Source: Alisma plantago-aquatica
Lineage: Eukaryota; Streptophyta; Magnoliopsida; Alismatales; Alismataceae
DNA length: 64,000 nucleotides
Reading direction: 5' to 3'
Assembly (NCBI GenBank): GCA_963693085.1
Contig: OY856409.1
Coordinates: 502,852,303-502,916,302, forward strand
Each line of letters starts with the position of its first letter. The stretch's first letter is position 1. A model generated the notes under the pieces. The model made no database searches and was not told where the DNA came from. It saw only the letters and a list, made by a program, of their open reading frames with translations. Below, piece after piece: positions 1 through 11,654 of the stretch. A program made the position numbers and the translations under genes.

Positions 1-299
1 AGAAGAACATAATCTTATGACTAATACATTAAATGATGCTTCAACCTATATGATGTGGGTGGGTACACCCTAGATGCTCTAAATCATAAGATGGCAACTT
101 TGGTGCATGCAGAACAACAATAAACTTAGAACCTAGAAGTGGTGACCTATAGGTAGAGAAAACTCTTTAATATCTTGTCTAATATGAGACCAGTTGTATT
201 TTAAGGATGAAATTCCATATAAGGTGTGGTTAATGTGATGAACCTAGATTTGATGTCTTGATAACCAAGATAACACTTGCAGTTCATGAATGTTCACTA

Positions 300-586
300 T
301 GTAACGTCCTAGGTCTTGATGCCTTAGATAAAATGATCTTAAAAGGAATGATTGGGCTACCTGTATCACCAAGGTGTACTTCCTTTTTAGGGAGTTGATC
401 ACAGAACACTATGGTTAAGCATGATCCAGACATAGTAGTATCGGGATGGTGACCAATAGGGAAGTTGATCATGGGTTTTATGTGAGTGAAAAGAAAGAGA
501 ACAGTTGAGGTTGGTGCTGGTCTGAGGGAGAAATCGACATTCTTGAAACACTACTAGAGCCCTGGGCAGTGGGCTTGTGTGTTACA
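300..586 (+). repeat. TRIM 1 5' LTR
   Basis: 287-bp LTR starting TGTAACGTCC and ending GTTACA. It aligns with the LTR at 838-1128 and with the LTRs of the copy near 41 kb. Confidence 0.85.
361..474 (+). pseudogene. 5S rRNA-like segment in TRIM 1 5' LTR
   Basis: Decayed match to the 3' two thirds of plant 5S rRNA: an A-box-like part (GGTTAAGCATG) followed by GTAGTAnnnGGGATGG and GGGAAGTTGATC, in 5S order and spacing. The intermediate element and box C carry several changes and a deletion, so internal Pol III promoter activity is doubtful. Confidence 0.65.
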
Positions 587-837
587 AATGAAGTCAGATC
601 CAAAATCCTTCCAGTAGGCACAGTAAACATGGACATGTGGGATGCTAGTCTTGAGTTGTGTGGTCTGGGCATGTTGGAAAGAGCTCTCCATGGTGATGTA
701 TATACCCTTGTATTGGTAGTTGTGATCAGGAGCTGGGTGCCCATGGGTCATTATGGATCTACACTTAAATGGGAAATGATTATGAGGCCTTATAGTTGAG
801 CCTTGATGAGGACATCAATAGTCTATGTAGGGGAGAT

Positions 838-1128
838 TGTAATGTCCCAGGTCTTGAGACCTTAGATAAAGTGATCATAAAAGGAATGATTAGACTATCT
901 GTATCACCAAGGTGGACCACCTTTTTAGGGTGCCCATCACTGAGAACTATGTGGTTTAGTGTTCTCGTCCTAGAGTAGTAATTAGATGAGTGACTAGTTG
1001 AGAAGTTGATGCCGACTGGTGTGTGTGTGCGGATAAAGTGTGCAACTGAGGGAAATGACGATCTATTGGGAAGTCATCATTCCTTGAACTCTACTAGATC
1101 CTTGGGTAGTGGGCCTGTGTGTTAGACA
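838..1128 (+). repeat. TRIM 1 3' LTR
   Basis: About 291 bp starting TGTAATGTCCC directly after a purine-rich tract. The right end reads GTTAGACA where the family has GTTACA, so the last few bases are uncertain. The two LTRs differ by many substitutions, which points to an old insertion. Confidence 0.8.
901..1012 (+). pseudogene. 5S rRNA-like segment in TRIM 1 3' LTR
   Basis: Second 5S-like core of this element, more decayed than the first: only CCCATCACTGAGAACT, GAGTAGTA and GAGAAGTTGAT are readily matched. The A-box region is rearranged (GTGGTTTAGTGTTCTCGTCC). Confidence 0.55.
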
Positions 1129-1591
1129 ATAGGTGAAAAATCCCTCGTAACATCAATTCTATTCAATTTTAGATTATTCAAACTTGAATTATGACCAAAA
1201 GATCACTAGGGGATAAACAACAATCATTTGAAACCAGATAACACTAAGGATAAATTTAGGAAGTTTGTTAATAAGTTCTGATATTTTTTTGCGTAAACAT
1301 CCATTTCGTGATTTATGTGAGTAGTGAACATGAATTAACCTAAGTGATCAATAACATCAATACTATCTCAAACTTGGCTAAGACAAAAATTAAATTAATA
1401 GTTATGCATTGTTACAATTCATGGAGTCCAAAATACTAACTAAGAGATATAAAGGTTTTAAATTATGGCTAGATGTTTAACATTTCTTACTAATAGAACT
1501 AAGTTTGATCTGATCAACCTTATCAGGTGACCTTTTCCTTGACAATCTATGTGGCACATTTCCATCCAATGATCTGATGAGGTTGAACAAC
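1129..1591. other. Unassigned AT-rich spacer
   Basis: Between TRIM 1 and the solo LTR. I see no coding signal, terminal repeat or recognisable element. It ends in the TAACT target site of the next element. Confidence 0.4.
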
Positions 1592-2597
1592 TAACTTGTG
1601 GCACCTCCCGTGTCACAGCCACATAAAGACCCAAAACTAATCGCGGAAACAAACTTAAACAAACAAATTATCAGAAAAAACACTAAAAATTAAAATAATT
1701 TCATTCAGATCCAAACAAGAAGAACATTTACATATGAGTCCTTTGATGTCACATGATACTTCCCATGCATGCCATCAGCCTGTTATGAGAAGACCTACTC
1801 TGAATGTATATACATACATATCCACATGTGTTGATACCTAAAAAGATCACACAAGCCAAACATGTATCAAAACATGTCTACAAACACATCCAACAACCAT
1901 CCCAAACACCTAAGTGTACATGGATGACTCTAGGACTCTAACAACAAAAGAACCACCAAAAGCACTTCCAACCTTGTCAGGTAATGTCCTTCTTGCTGCT
2001 GCTCAACCTCTACTGCATGAACCTTGCCTCCTCGTGCAAGTCCGCCTAAATGGATGTGGGGAACCCACGGGGTGAGATTCCAAATCTCAACAAGAGATAT
2101 AACTTTCCACCAACACTATTATTAACACGGATAAGATGATTAAAGCAAAGTATTAAAGTTACAATCATGATAAGTAAGTAATCATTACTAATAGAATAAG
2201 CAATTACTATTATATTATGAAACATCTTAACATTATAAAAGGAATATGAAGAACATGTATATTCACTACCCACTATAGTGTACAAAAGCAAGCAAGTCCT
2301 CATCTAATGTTTCTATATTTGATCATATACAAGTATACTACATGGTTATTTATGTATTTTATTATGCCCCAAGGATTTGAGTTGTACCACCCAAATCCAA
2401 CCGACCACTTCTAAGTTGAAATCAGTGCCATACAAGGTCTAGTGCAAGAGCCCAAATCCATGACCTCACCCCCTTGGTCAGTACAAGTGAACCTATAGTG
2501 ACATCATCAATCAGACTGCTACTAGTGACGTATAGTCCAGCTATACAACCCTAGTCCACCATGGTACAGGTCACAACACTAGTGAAACTGAACTACA

Positions 2598-2732
2598 GCC
2601 TCCAGCCGCACTCCTCCCAGGGTACGACCTATAGCCAATCCTATATCACATATCACTGAGCTACGACCCAAAGCCGCACTCCTACTAGGGAATGACCCGC
2701 AACCAATCTAGTATCACATATCCTGGACGTAA
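2598..2732. repeat. Degenerate ~65-bp tandem repeat in solo LTR A
   Basis: Two adjacent diverged units share the order AGCCGCACTCCT, AGGGnAnGACC, CCAATCnnnTATCACATATC. LTRs of large plant gypsy elements often carry such short arrays, and a similar pattern recurs at about 29,680-29,870 in another LTR. Confidence 0.5.
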
Positions 2733-3731
2733 GGGGATATTCATCCTCACCCCCACATATTAAAAAAATACACTCCGAGTTAAACTCGTTTCACCATTCA
2801 GTAAATGATGACACTGAATGGATCTATGTCACAAGGAAAAGCTACATGATTAGATTCCACTTGATTAGTTAGGTCATTTAAGTGTCTTTTGGCATCAATC
2901 AAGTTGCAACGTATAAAACCATAACAAATTCTACAAAGATAAGGGAACAACATTCTTCCCACATACATATGTGGTGTGAACTTGTCACTCTTATCACCAC
3001 ATAATGCATGTATATTGCCATTCATAGAGTCATCAACAAAGCCACATTCCATAGGATATCAATCCCTCAACTTTATTGGTAGGAATCATCCTCTCATGTC
3101 AGGACAATAACCGCTATAAGTCCTAAGGCCCAACCACCATATTCCTACATCACCTGCATATTCAACATGCCTCACAAGGGCATATTCAATCCTTGTCTCA
3201 CATCATATCCATCATAGCACACACTAGATTTGATAATCAATTCCACAACACCTGCATGGTTAGAAGATAACAAGCAAGAGAGAGATAATCACATAATATC
3301 ATAGACATCCATGATAAAGGTATAACCAAGACTTATTCACTGTTAGGGCTTAGGATTTCTACTTTTGTATATTAAGGTCCACAAGGTTAGGGTCAACCAA
3401 CCACCTTAGAACCACCACCCTCCACCATCATGGAGTGTGTCAGGATGAAGCAACATCGTTAGAGAAGATTAGAGACCATACAACACAACATAACACATAT
3501 GTATATATGATTAACTTTAGATGTTCATATAGGTTTCACAACCACCTAAAATCACTACATGTTAACCACTTACGAACCTAGGTCGTGGCCACTCTCGATA
3601 GTATGTTGCGGTCGCGAAATACACCATGGGTGCCTTGACCTACTCCCTCACCATGTCGTGACCACCTTCTACATGTCACGCACGTGACATTAGGGTTAGG
3701 GTTTCACTCCACCCTTCAACCATCATGCGGT

Positions 3732-3851
3732 GACCAAGATCCTCAAGCACCTCTATGTTGTGACCGTGGCGCCGCAACACCAACATGTCACGACCAAGCT
3801 CCTCAAGCACCTCTACGTTGTGACCATGGTGCCACAACACCAACATGTCAT
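3732..3851. repeat. Tandem repeat, two 60-bp units
   Basis: Units at 3732-3791 and 3792-3851 differ at 6 of 60 positions; a third begins GACCA at 3852 and breaks down. The 60-bp period keeps frame, so overlapping open frames on both strands (about 3676-3993) repeat a 20-residue block. These frames are probably repeat artefacts rather than proteins. Confidence 0.85.
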
Positions 3852-5741
3852 GACCACCACTCCAAGGGCTGTCTCCGTCAAGCTTAGGCAAGAAGCTAAT
3901 GGTTTCAAGGCTGCTAGGCTCCAAAGGTCTCAACCCAACGTCACTAGATCAAACATAACCACAAGAAGGGACACCTCAACCAAATCCAACTAGGTCATGG
4001 CAACCTAATGGGCTATGTTGTGACCACAACACCGATACCCTTGTCTTGATCACAAAACCTCCTAGGTTGTGACTACGCTAAGGAAGTAAATACCTAGGTC
4101 ACCAAAATAGGACCAAAACTAAGCAAGTACCATGATCACTATGGAAGGAGACTCAAACAAATTGATCACCACAAGCCCTAAAGCAAGGGTCCAAGAAAAG
4201 CTTGACTAAAGGAAGAGAAACCATAGCCAAGATGAACAAAAATGAAACTAGCCTCTCACTTACTTCTTGGTGAAAAACACCAAGCATTGGGGATAGATCA
4301 AGGGTCAAATGTGAGGAAGAAACTCCATATAATCATCTCTACCCAAAACTGATACAAGAAGGTTAGGGTTTTGGGTTGCTTCCAAGCATGTTAACTCTTC
4401 CCAAATGAATTCTAGGGTTAAGCTTCATATGCTAACATGATAGAGGAAATCTTAAAGAGAGAAAACATCAATGCAACATATCAAGAAGTGCAATATTAGA
4501 GAAGGTTTTGTGTTATGTAACCCACCTTAAGAAGGTTTCCACCAAATCTCCAAGCACATGATCCAAGGGTATAAGAAGCTCCACTGAAATATCCACTCTC
4601 GGCCACAACAACACCTCAAGGAGAGAGAAACACCAAGGTCAAAGGATTAGCTCAAGAAAAGAGAGCAAAACCCCAAAACCGAACTAAAGAAAAAAGGGAG
4701 AAAAGAGAAAAGAAACTCTCTCACAAGAGCGTCACCTTGGCAAGACATGGCCCAAGACTGATAAGAAGGAAGAAGATATTGTAGAAGATCCGAAGGAACA
4801 CCAAAGAAAGAAGATAAAACACTCACCAGAGCTAGAGATGGCCAAGGATCGCCACAAACACTGCATGATTGGGATGAGCCACTTCCAAGGCCCCAAGAGT
4901 ACACCTACTTGCTCCCCCAAGATCCAAGGCTAGCATAAGATAATGGAGGAAGAAGATGACTAAAAAGAACCACTTTCATGGAGAGAAGAGGGTTCACATA
5001 GCAAAGGAGGAGGGAGGTAAGGCAAAGGATGAGGTGTCAACATGATAGAACTCCAAAGGAAAACTTGTCCACAAAAAGGACCAGCATGCAACCACATGAA
5101 ACCAAATAAGGTCCTCATGCAAAAGATGATGATACTCCCTAGGTAGGATCTCGACCATCCAAGCAACTGGCCCTATGTCATGACCGCGACACACCTAGGG
5201 TCCCAAGGTCACGACACCAAGACCACTCCAAAAAGCCTAGGTCGAAACACACCTCTCCAACATCCACCTCGATCTACTACAACCTTGGTTTCTAGCCACA
5301 ACACCAAGGGGAAAGTGCCATGACCACGAAACCCCAAAAAAGGCTCTAGGTCGTGACCTAGGTCAAGGCAAAACAATAAGGTTACAAGGCTAGGGCATCC
5401 AAACCGTAGAAAATCGTAATCCCCACTAAGGGTGATAATACTCAATCAAGAGCCAAACAAGGCACCCCAAAGCACCACACTATCCCAGAAGAATCCATGA
5501 GAGATAAGGAATACTCTAGAGGTGGCAATTTGCACGTCAACTCCCTATATTGGATAAATTGCAACTTGCACCAAAACTATTACAGAAAGTACAAACATCA
5601 GCCAAACAAGCTCAAACTGGAGACTTAACCTCTCCACAAGCTCTAAACACATCAAAAATATTTGAGTAAGCTTCTAAGCATATGATCAAACTAAAACAAA
5701 CAGGGTTACCCCAAAACTCAGGTCAGGGTCCTTACATAACT

Positions 5742-8007
5742 AGTTGTCCCCAACCTACAAGAATGGAAGAACAAAACTTTCTTGATGTGTAAACTGATAA
5801 GATGCATAAGGAGTAATCACATGAAGTTTTGTTTGCAAACATGATGTATGCTTGACTCCAAATTGGATGACATCACACTTGACAAAAATCCTAGGGAGAT
5901 AAGTAAATTTCACCCTAGTGGATGCATTCACTCCGTACCTAATCTTAATAAAGCTGTTAGATGAAGGGGTGGATGGAGAAAAGGTCGGGGAAAAGGCCTA
6001 AGTGCTAGATAAGCAGTCTTTTAACCTCGTGAAGTTGATGGAGTGACTCATTTGCTGATCCATAGTGGTTTACCCCACCTTCGTACTACACCTCCACCAA
6101 TGAAGAAGACAACATCAAGCTTTTAGCTTTGATCAATAACAATGACTTTTGGGTTCACCATTGGGCTACTAAATGCATGTGCACATATTTCATATCTCCA
6201 GATGTATAGGGAGGATCCAAAGGAAATAATGCCTAACTACGGTCGTCCTCATCCATCTCAAATTAAACATAATTTGTCTTGGAGCTCTAAAAGAAGAGGC
6301 ACCAAGGATCCATATCACCTTGTAGCAGGCTCCAATGGTGAATCTTTTCTAAAGAGTCCAGTATTGCCGCCATGCCATGACTCATTGTGGAGGTCTTTAG
6401 AATTCCCAATCATAACACGTCTCCAGATTTTGGTAGTAACAAGGTTGCATTGAAGAGAATCAAAAGAATGGAGTGTGGGCCAACCTAGGAACAGAGCCCA
6501 ACGACCAGTTTAGGTCTAGTCTGGATGTGGGTCGTGCCTCTGTTGGAGATGTGTGACAACGATCTAGAATCTGGGCCTGAAGATCAACAACTCTAGTGAA
6601 TCCCCATCAGGAACATCTCTTTTGAATATCCATAATTAGATCTCATCTTAGAAATCATCTATAAATAGATCCACTAGCCAAATTATCCCCCAAGTTTCTC
6701 AAGAACCAGAAAATACCAAGTGTATTACGTGTCCTATAGGTTGGTCCTAATTAATGATGATTTCTCACTTAGATGATAATACTTCTATTTAGAGTCCATT
6801 AAATGGAATAATTAGTACACAATTTAGATAATTGTTTAGAAACTTCTTCTAGAACCCTATAAATGATTGGAACCCATTCATGGATTCTGACCATTACTAG
6901 GTATTTACCTATGAAAGACTAATTAGATGCTTTTAAAGTCATATTAATTCAAAAAATTGACCAATCCTTTAGCAAATATGAAAATTCTAATAGATCCTAG
7001 TTATACCACTGGATAGATTTAAACATATACCAAGCTATTATCCTAAAGCCCTAACTTGGCCTAAATTCCAATAACAATGATAATCCTTATATTAATGATG
7101 GTTGTTTATTATTTACCATGTCAAGACTAGAGATATAGATGGTCCATAATAAGTAGGAGTCTCTGAATCAGGGTATGTGCATTTGATTAATTATTTGACT
7201 ATAGTTTTCCTTGGTTGAATTCATGACATGTATGCATGTGTTTGCTTCCACATCACACACTGAAATGATAATTTAATGTTTTTGTAGTTTTCATCTAGGT
7301 CCCTTAGGGTTTTGGGAAGGCTCGAGGATGTCACCCGGCCGCAATTAGTTGGCACGCTAGTTGGTTTGATTACTTATTAGTCAACAGAATTGGTCGCCTG
7401 ACTACTGTTGACCTAAAAAAAATCAAACATCGTTGGAACCTAAGGTCTCTGCTGTTAGTTAGCTGACTAATCACCTAAGTAGGTCGATTCAGCGTCAAAG
7501 CTCAACAAAAACCCAAGGTAAGCTAAGGACAAGCAGGACTGGGGACCCTAAGTGGCATTTTACACGTGCACTGACCAAAACCAACACTTTGATTGGCGGT
7601 AAAGTGAATAAGAAAATTAGAAAAGGCCTTTTAGTGTTGTGTTTTCAACCACACATTTTTTATTTTCTTATTTCTGTACTACGCCATAGTATGTGGCACT
7701 TTCTGTTTTTTTTTATACATATTATTACTTTTAACTTAAGTGCCAATAGTGAGCGACAGTTCGAAACAATGCATCTGTAAAACATGAACTTGAGTAGTAG
7801 ATTCTACAAAGAATACGCTACAATAGCAAATATATCATGGGAGGTGTCACAGTGGAAATTGGTTATGCCAATTCGGTCTTTTTCCCTGTAATTATATGCT
7901 TCACAGAAATGACAAACAAAACCCATCGCAACACATTTCCTAGATGACCAAATATCTGATTTTCTGATCGAGACTAACTTCTTACGAGAAGTGTTCAGCA
8001 CACGAAC
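5742..8007. other. Unassigned region without recognisable genes
   Basis: Mostly AT-rich sequence. The longest forward open frame (6142-6453, 103 codons) resembles no family I can name. No domain motif, terminal repeat pair or poly(A)-tailed end was found. About 7330-7480 is rich in short TTGG/CCAA-like words resembling the cluster at 61,560-61,880. It could be decayed retroelement DNA; I cannot place it further. Confidence 0.35.
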
Positions 8008-8134
8008 ACCTAAGTCAAATCTCGATAGAAAAAGATAGCAACATAACTTGATATCTATAGTAAATCGGGCAAGCTAAACAAAAGAGATAGTCAAACGCAC
8101 TCGGGAATACCACCTAAGTCAAATCTCGATAGAA
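8008..8134. repeat. 23-bp perfect direct repeat pair
   Basis: Identical 23-mers starting ACCTAAGTC and ending GATAGAA lie at 8008-8030 and 8112-8134, 104 bp apart, just upstream of the copia leader. They may be remains of the copia element's 5' flank or LTR. Confidence 0.75.
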
Positions 8135-8386
8135 TCAGGATCATTCCTGAGGAGGCGAGCCTGCCTCTCCCCAACTAGGCGATCTAGGAGTGGCCTGAAA
8201 AGATTGGACCGCCGCGCTGTCTCTGCCTGCCAGAAATGAAATGTTAGGGATGTTCCACTGGGCGAGAACGCGGCGTGTGGCTGATGACGACGATAGATCG
8301 ACGTTTGCTGTTGAAGGCTGAACGGGGAGGCAGTTGGCATCGGGGTTGCACTAGCTTGTGAAGGAGGCATTTGTGGCGGCCGGGTA

Positions 8387-9255
8387 ATGGCTGAAGCTGA
8401 TAGCTCAAAGGGGACGGGTTCGGAGCTGGTTGACGGCGCCCTTGTCGTTCAGAAGATGAGGATGTTGGAGGCAATTGGTACTAGTAGTATCTCTGAAAAA
8501 TTTACTAATATCAACTTTGCCCGTTGATAGAGTCGGATGAAAATTTGACTGAATATTGCGGGTTTTGATCAGTACTTAGTAGAGACTGAGATGAAACGAT
8601 TCCTGATAATGCAAATATAATTGCTAATTGGAAGAATGGTGACAAAATGTGCCGCAGTTTGATTCTGTTTGGTTTAAATAATAAACTTGTATGATTCTTA
8701 TTCAAAGCCGCCAGTCACTACATCAAAGGTTTTGTGAGAATTGTTGATTAATAATTTTAGTACTGAAAATCAAGGTGTTGAAAAATACTACGGTCTAAAT
8801 TTCTTAAGTTTCAAGATGGTTGAGGGTAAGTAAGTTTCTGATCAAACACATGATCTACAACTCCTAATTCACGAACTCTTAAATGCCAAGATGGTATTAC
8901 CTGAGAAGTTCGTTGTTATGTCTATCATAGAAAAATTCCCTAAGTCATGGGGATCGTTTGGTATGTCTCTGAAGCATCGCAAAGAGACACACACAATGGA
9001 AGAACTAATGATGTATATTAATATACAAGAAGAACACTTAAAGGAGAAAACGGTCAAGGTGCCTACTGATGCAAATCCAACAGTTAATTTTACTTCTGCG
9101 AAAAATACCAAATATAAGAAATCTAAGAATGCACATAAACCTAAGGTAAAGATCCAAAAGAAACTGAAGAACAAACCTCGTTGGACTTGTGGATAGGTTG
9201 GCCACTGGAACAAGGATTGTCCTTCTAAGAAGGTAAAAAAAAGCTGCCGCATCTG
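8387..9255 (+). pseudogene. gag: Copia 1 gag (nucleocapsid precursor), broken
   Basis: The Gag protein packages element RNA into virus-like particles. The ATG at 8387 opens 46 codons (MAEADSSKG...) before TGA and TAG. Recognisable Gag then resumes in shifted frames, with best-preserved blocks at about 8620-8700 (DKMCRSLILFGLNNKL) and 8891-9194 (LPEKFVVMSIIEKFPKSWGS), both matching the conserved copia Gag core. A zinc-knuckle remnant at about 9180-9222 reads WTCG*VGHWNKDC: the first Cys of the usual CX2CX4HX4C is Arg and a stop falls inside it, so RNA binding would be lost. The start is chosen because the sequence after it resembles a copia Gag N terminus. Confidence 0.75.
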
Positions 9256-9269
9256 CAACTGAGGAGGCT

Positions 9270-10998
9270 GTGGTCAACATGATGACTAAATCCTTGAACC
9301 TCAATGATGGGTACGTGTCTATTAAACCTGAAATCCTTTCTATTTTTGAACCACTTTATTGGATAATTGACACTGGGGCTAATGTACACGTGTGTGCTGA
9401 TAAATCCCTGTTTGTGTCTTATCAGGCCTCTCGAGGTCGGTCCGTGACTTTGGACAATTCCAGCTCTACAGAAGTCACAGGCGAAGGACGGGTGGACTTG
9501 AAGTTCCCTTCGGGGAAGGTTTTGACTCTTAACATGGTCAAACATGTTCCAACCATTCGACGCAATATCCTTAGTGACGTCATTTTAGTTAGGGAAGGTT
9601 ATAGAGTAGACTGCAAATGTAATAAGACTATTATTACACACCTTCATGATTCTTTGTTTTTTGGCAAGGGGTACTTATGTGATGTGGAGAACTTATTTAA
9701 GATTCATGTTGAACCTATTTCAAATATCATTTTAAATTTGAATGATTATAGTTCTATTTGCATGAATCTTGTTTCATCCGATGTATGACATTCACGTTTG
9801 GGACATGTTAATGTTGCCTCGATGAAGCATATGATGAATCTAAATTTGATCCCTAAATCTGAAATTAGCAACAATAAATGTGAAATATGTGTACAAGCTA
9901 AATTGCCTAGGAAGCCCTTTCATTCTATGAATAGGAATTCTGAAATTTTGGATTTAGTGCATACAGATATCTATGAATTTAATGGTGTTGCTACGAGGGA
10001 TCAAAAGCGTTATTTTATAACTTTTATTGACGATGCGAGTAGATACTGTTATGTCTTTTTACTTAGAAGTAAAGATGACACATTGGATAAATTTAAAATT
10101 TATAAGAAAGAAGCCAAAACTCAAACCAGTAAAGTACTTAAGCGATTAAGGTCTGATAGGGGAGGATAGTATACTTTGAACTTGTTTTTGGAATTTTGCC
10201 AATTACATGGTATAGTTCATGAGGTCACTGCTCCTTATTCACCACAATCAAATGGGATTGCTGAACGTAAAAACCGAACCTTAATAGATATGGTAAATAC
10301 CTTACTCCAAACATCTGGATTACCCAACTTTATGTGGGGGGAAGCTTTGAATACAACTTTCCATATTCTGAATAGAGTTCCCCATAAGCATTCAGAGAGT
10401 AGTCCGTTTGAGTTGTGGAGAGGAAGGAAACCGAATCTCAAATATCTTTGAGTGTGGGGTGTCTTGCTAAGGTACTTGTCCCTGAACACAAAAGGAAGAA
10501 ATTGGGACCAAAAACGGTTGATGTCATATTCTTGAGTTATGTAGAGACAAAATATGCTTATAGATTCCTGATTGTAAAATTAGATATCTCTGGCATTGAG
10601 GTTAATACAATTGTGGAATTATGTGATGCAACATTCTTTGAGAATGTATTTCCTATGAAAACTGGTGTGCCCAATGAAGTATCTCAAGAAGATTCATTTA
10701 CCATAGGTTCCATTCTCGATCATGCAAAAAGGATGACAAATGTGGGGGGCGACTCAAAAGAAGCTATTTCTGAATCTGATGATTCTGAAGAAATGGTTGA
10801 ACCAAGGAGAAGTAAACGGCCTAGGACATCAAAGGACTTTGGAAGTGAGTTTCTCACTTACAATGTTGAGGATGATCCTGTTACTTTTAAACAAGACATG
10901 GAATCTCCAGAAGCTAAGTTTTGGAAAGAAGTCGTTAATGATGAAATCCAATCAATTCTCTCGAATGGAACTTGGGAATTGGTGGATTTGCCTCCTGG
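9270..10998 (+). pseudogene. pol: Copia 1 protease-integrase and start of RT, broken
   Basis: The aspartic protease active site is DTGA (Asp at 9369-9371, context WIIDTGANVHVC). An in-frame TGA (9786) precedes the integrase, which has the HHCC zinc-binding part (HSRLGHVN ... CEICVQAK, 9789-9920) and a complete DDE set: Asp in HTDIYE (about 9960), Asp in FIDDASRY (about 10,024), Glu in NGIAERKNRT (about 10,255). Stops occur at 10,167 and 10,449, followed by one frameshift; the integrase C-terminal region then reads to about 10,900. The RT start (FWKEVVNDEIQSI ... WELVDLPPG, 10,919-10,998) is cut by the LINE's poly(A) end. Catalytic residues survive while the frame does not. Confidence 0.88.
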
Positions 10999-11296
10999 TT
11001 TTTTTTTTAAGCCAAGGGACCATCTATTCACCCCACTCCCCTCGTATGGGCACAATCAAAAGCAAACATACATCTCCTGCTGAAACGCAGATAGAACCCC
11101 ACACATCACACCAACACACATCACACAACATATTAGGCCGCACAACCCGACCCAAAAACCCCTCTTAACTCTCTCTCCGCAACACAACATAATTCGTCTT
11201 GTGTTTCTCAAGAAGCACCATGCCTATTTAACCTGCTAGGAACAACCCTCATGTCAGAAACAACAACCGACTCAGACAAAAGCATACCCCATCTCC

Positions 11297-11640
11297 CTAT
11301 CTCCTTCGGGATCGAATTGAAACTTTATGCACTAACGATCCAGTGATGTCCCTCTCCGCAATGACCTCCTTCATCTCTTTGACCAAATTTACGATCTTCC
11401 ACGGTGCAACATCATCTCCCCACAACATACCATAGACCGAACGATCATCAATTTCCACACTAGAAACGTGTGAAAACTGATCTTCCGCAAGATTCAAGTG
11501 AACCCCCACTTCACCAAGCTCTCTAGTAGCTGAGTTAATCACCTTCTGAACATCATCCTCCTAAAAAACCCTCTGTTGACGATGATTGCAGACCACCTCC
11601 GGTTGAAAGCCATTATCCACATACATCCAGATTTTACGTC
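11297..11640 (-). pseudogene. LINE 1 ORF2 remnant: endonuclease scrap joined to RNase H end
   Basis: Just after the ORF1 stop, the - strand reads KIWMYVDNGFQPEVV, matching part of the endonuclease of the LINE 2 copy (KIWMYADSTRQP, near 51,940). After a stop it passes at once to an RNase H C-terminal part (SSVEIDDRSVYGMLWGDDVAPWKI ... GSLVHKV), which matches about 55,650-55,790 of LINE 2. Roughly 3.5 kb of endonuclease and all of RT are missing, with at least two deletion joints. Not functional. Confidence 0.75.
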
Positions 11641-11654
11641 AGGTTTCCACTAGA

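Larger units (their letters stand above)
300..1128 (+). mobile_element. Cassandra-like TRIM 1 (5S-bearing LTRs), degenerate
   Basis: Small non-coding LTR retroelement of about 829 bp: LTR (300-586), internal region (587-837), LTR (838-1128). The LTRs start TGTAA. The 5' LTR ends TTACA; the 3' LTR end is altered to TTAGACA. Both carry a 5S-rRNA-like core. The primer-binding site just after the first LTR (about 589-601) has decayed, and a purine-rich tract (827-837) precedes the second LTR. The internal region aligns along its length with that of the better preserved copy at 41,001-41,831. I see no target duplication (CACTA on the left is not repeated on the right), so the right edge is approximate. 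Cassandra is a known plant TRIM family that codes for no protein and relies on other elements' enzymes; assignment here is by structure and 5S similarity. Confidence 0.85.
1597..5736 (-). mobile_element. Solo LTR A, gypsy-type, 4.1 kb
   Basis: A single LTR of 4,140 bp with no internal region. On the + strand it starts TGTGGCACCTCCC and ends GGTCAGGGTCCTTACA; the ends form an imperfect inverted repeat (TGTAAGGACCCT on the other strand). It is flanked by a perfect 5-bp duplication, TAACT at 1592-1596 and 5737-5741, the signature of an LTR insertion reduced by LTR-LTR recombination. The - orientation is inferred: just inside the left end (about 1625-1660) the sequence resembles the reverse complement of the 3' end of plant gypsy LTRs. 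Open frames inside are short, overlap on both strands and match nothing I know. A weak TATA-like stretch on the - strand lies near 4326-4334. Confidence 0.85.

Noticed and set aside
361..1012. Genuine 5S rRNA genes
   Set aside because: They lack the 5S 5' part, lie inside LTR pairs, are diverged from 5S at many sites and show no tandem 5S array.
3676..3993. Overlapping open frames on both strands suggesting a small protein gene
   Set aside because: They coincide with a 60-bp tandem repeat inside a solo LTR, and the peptides match nothing.
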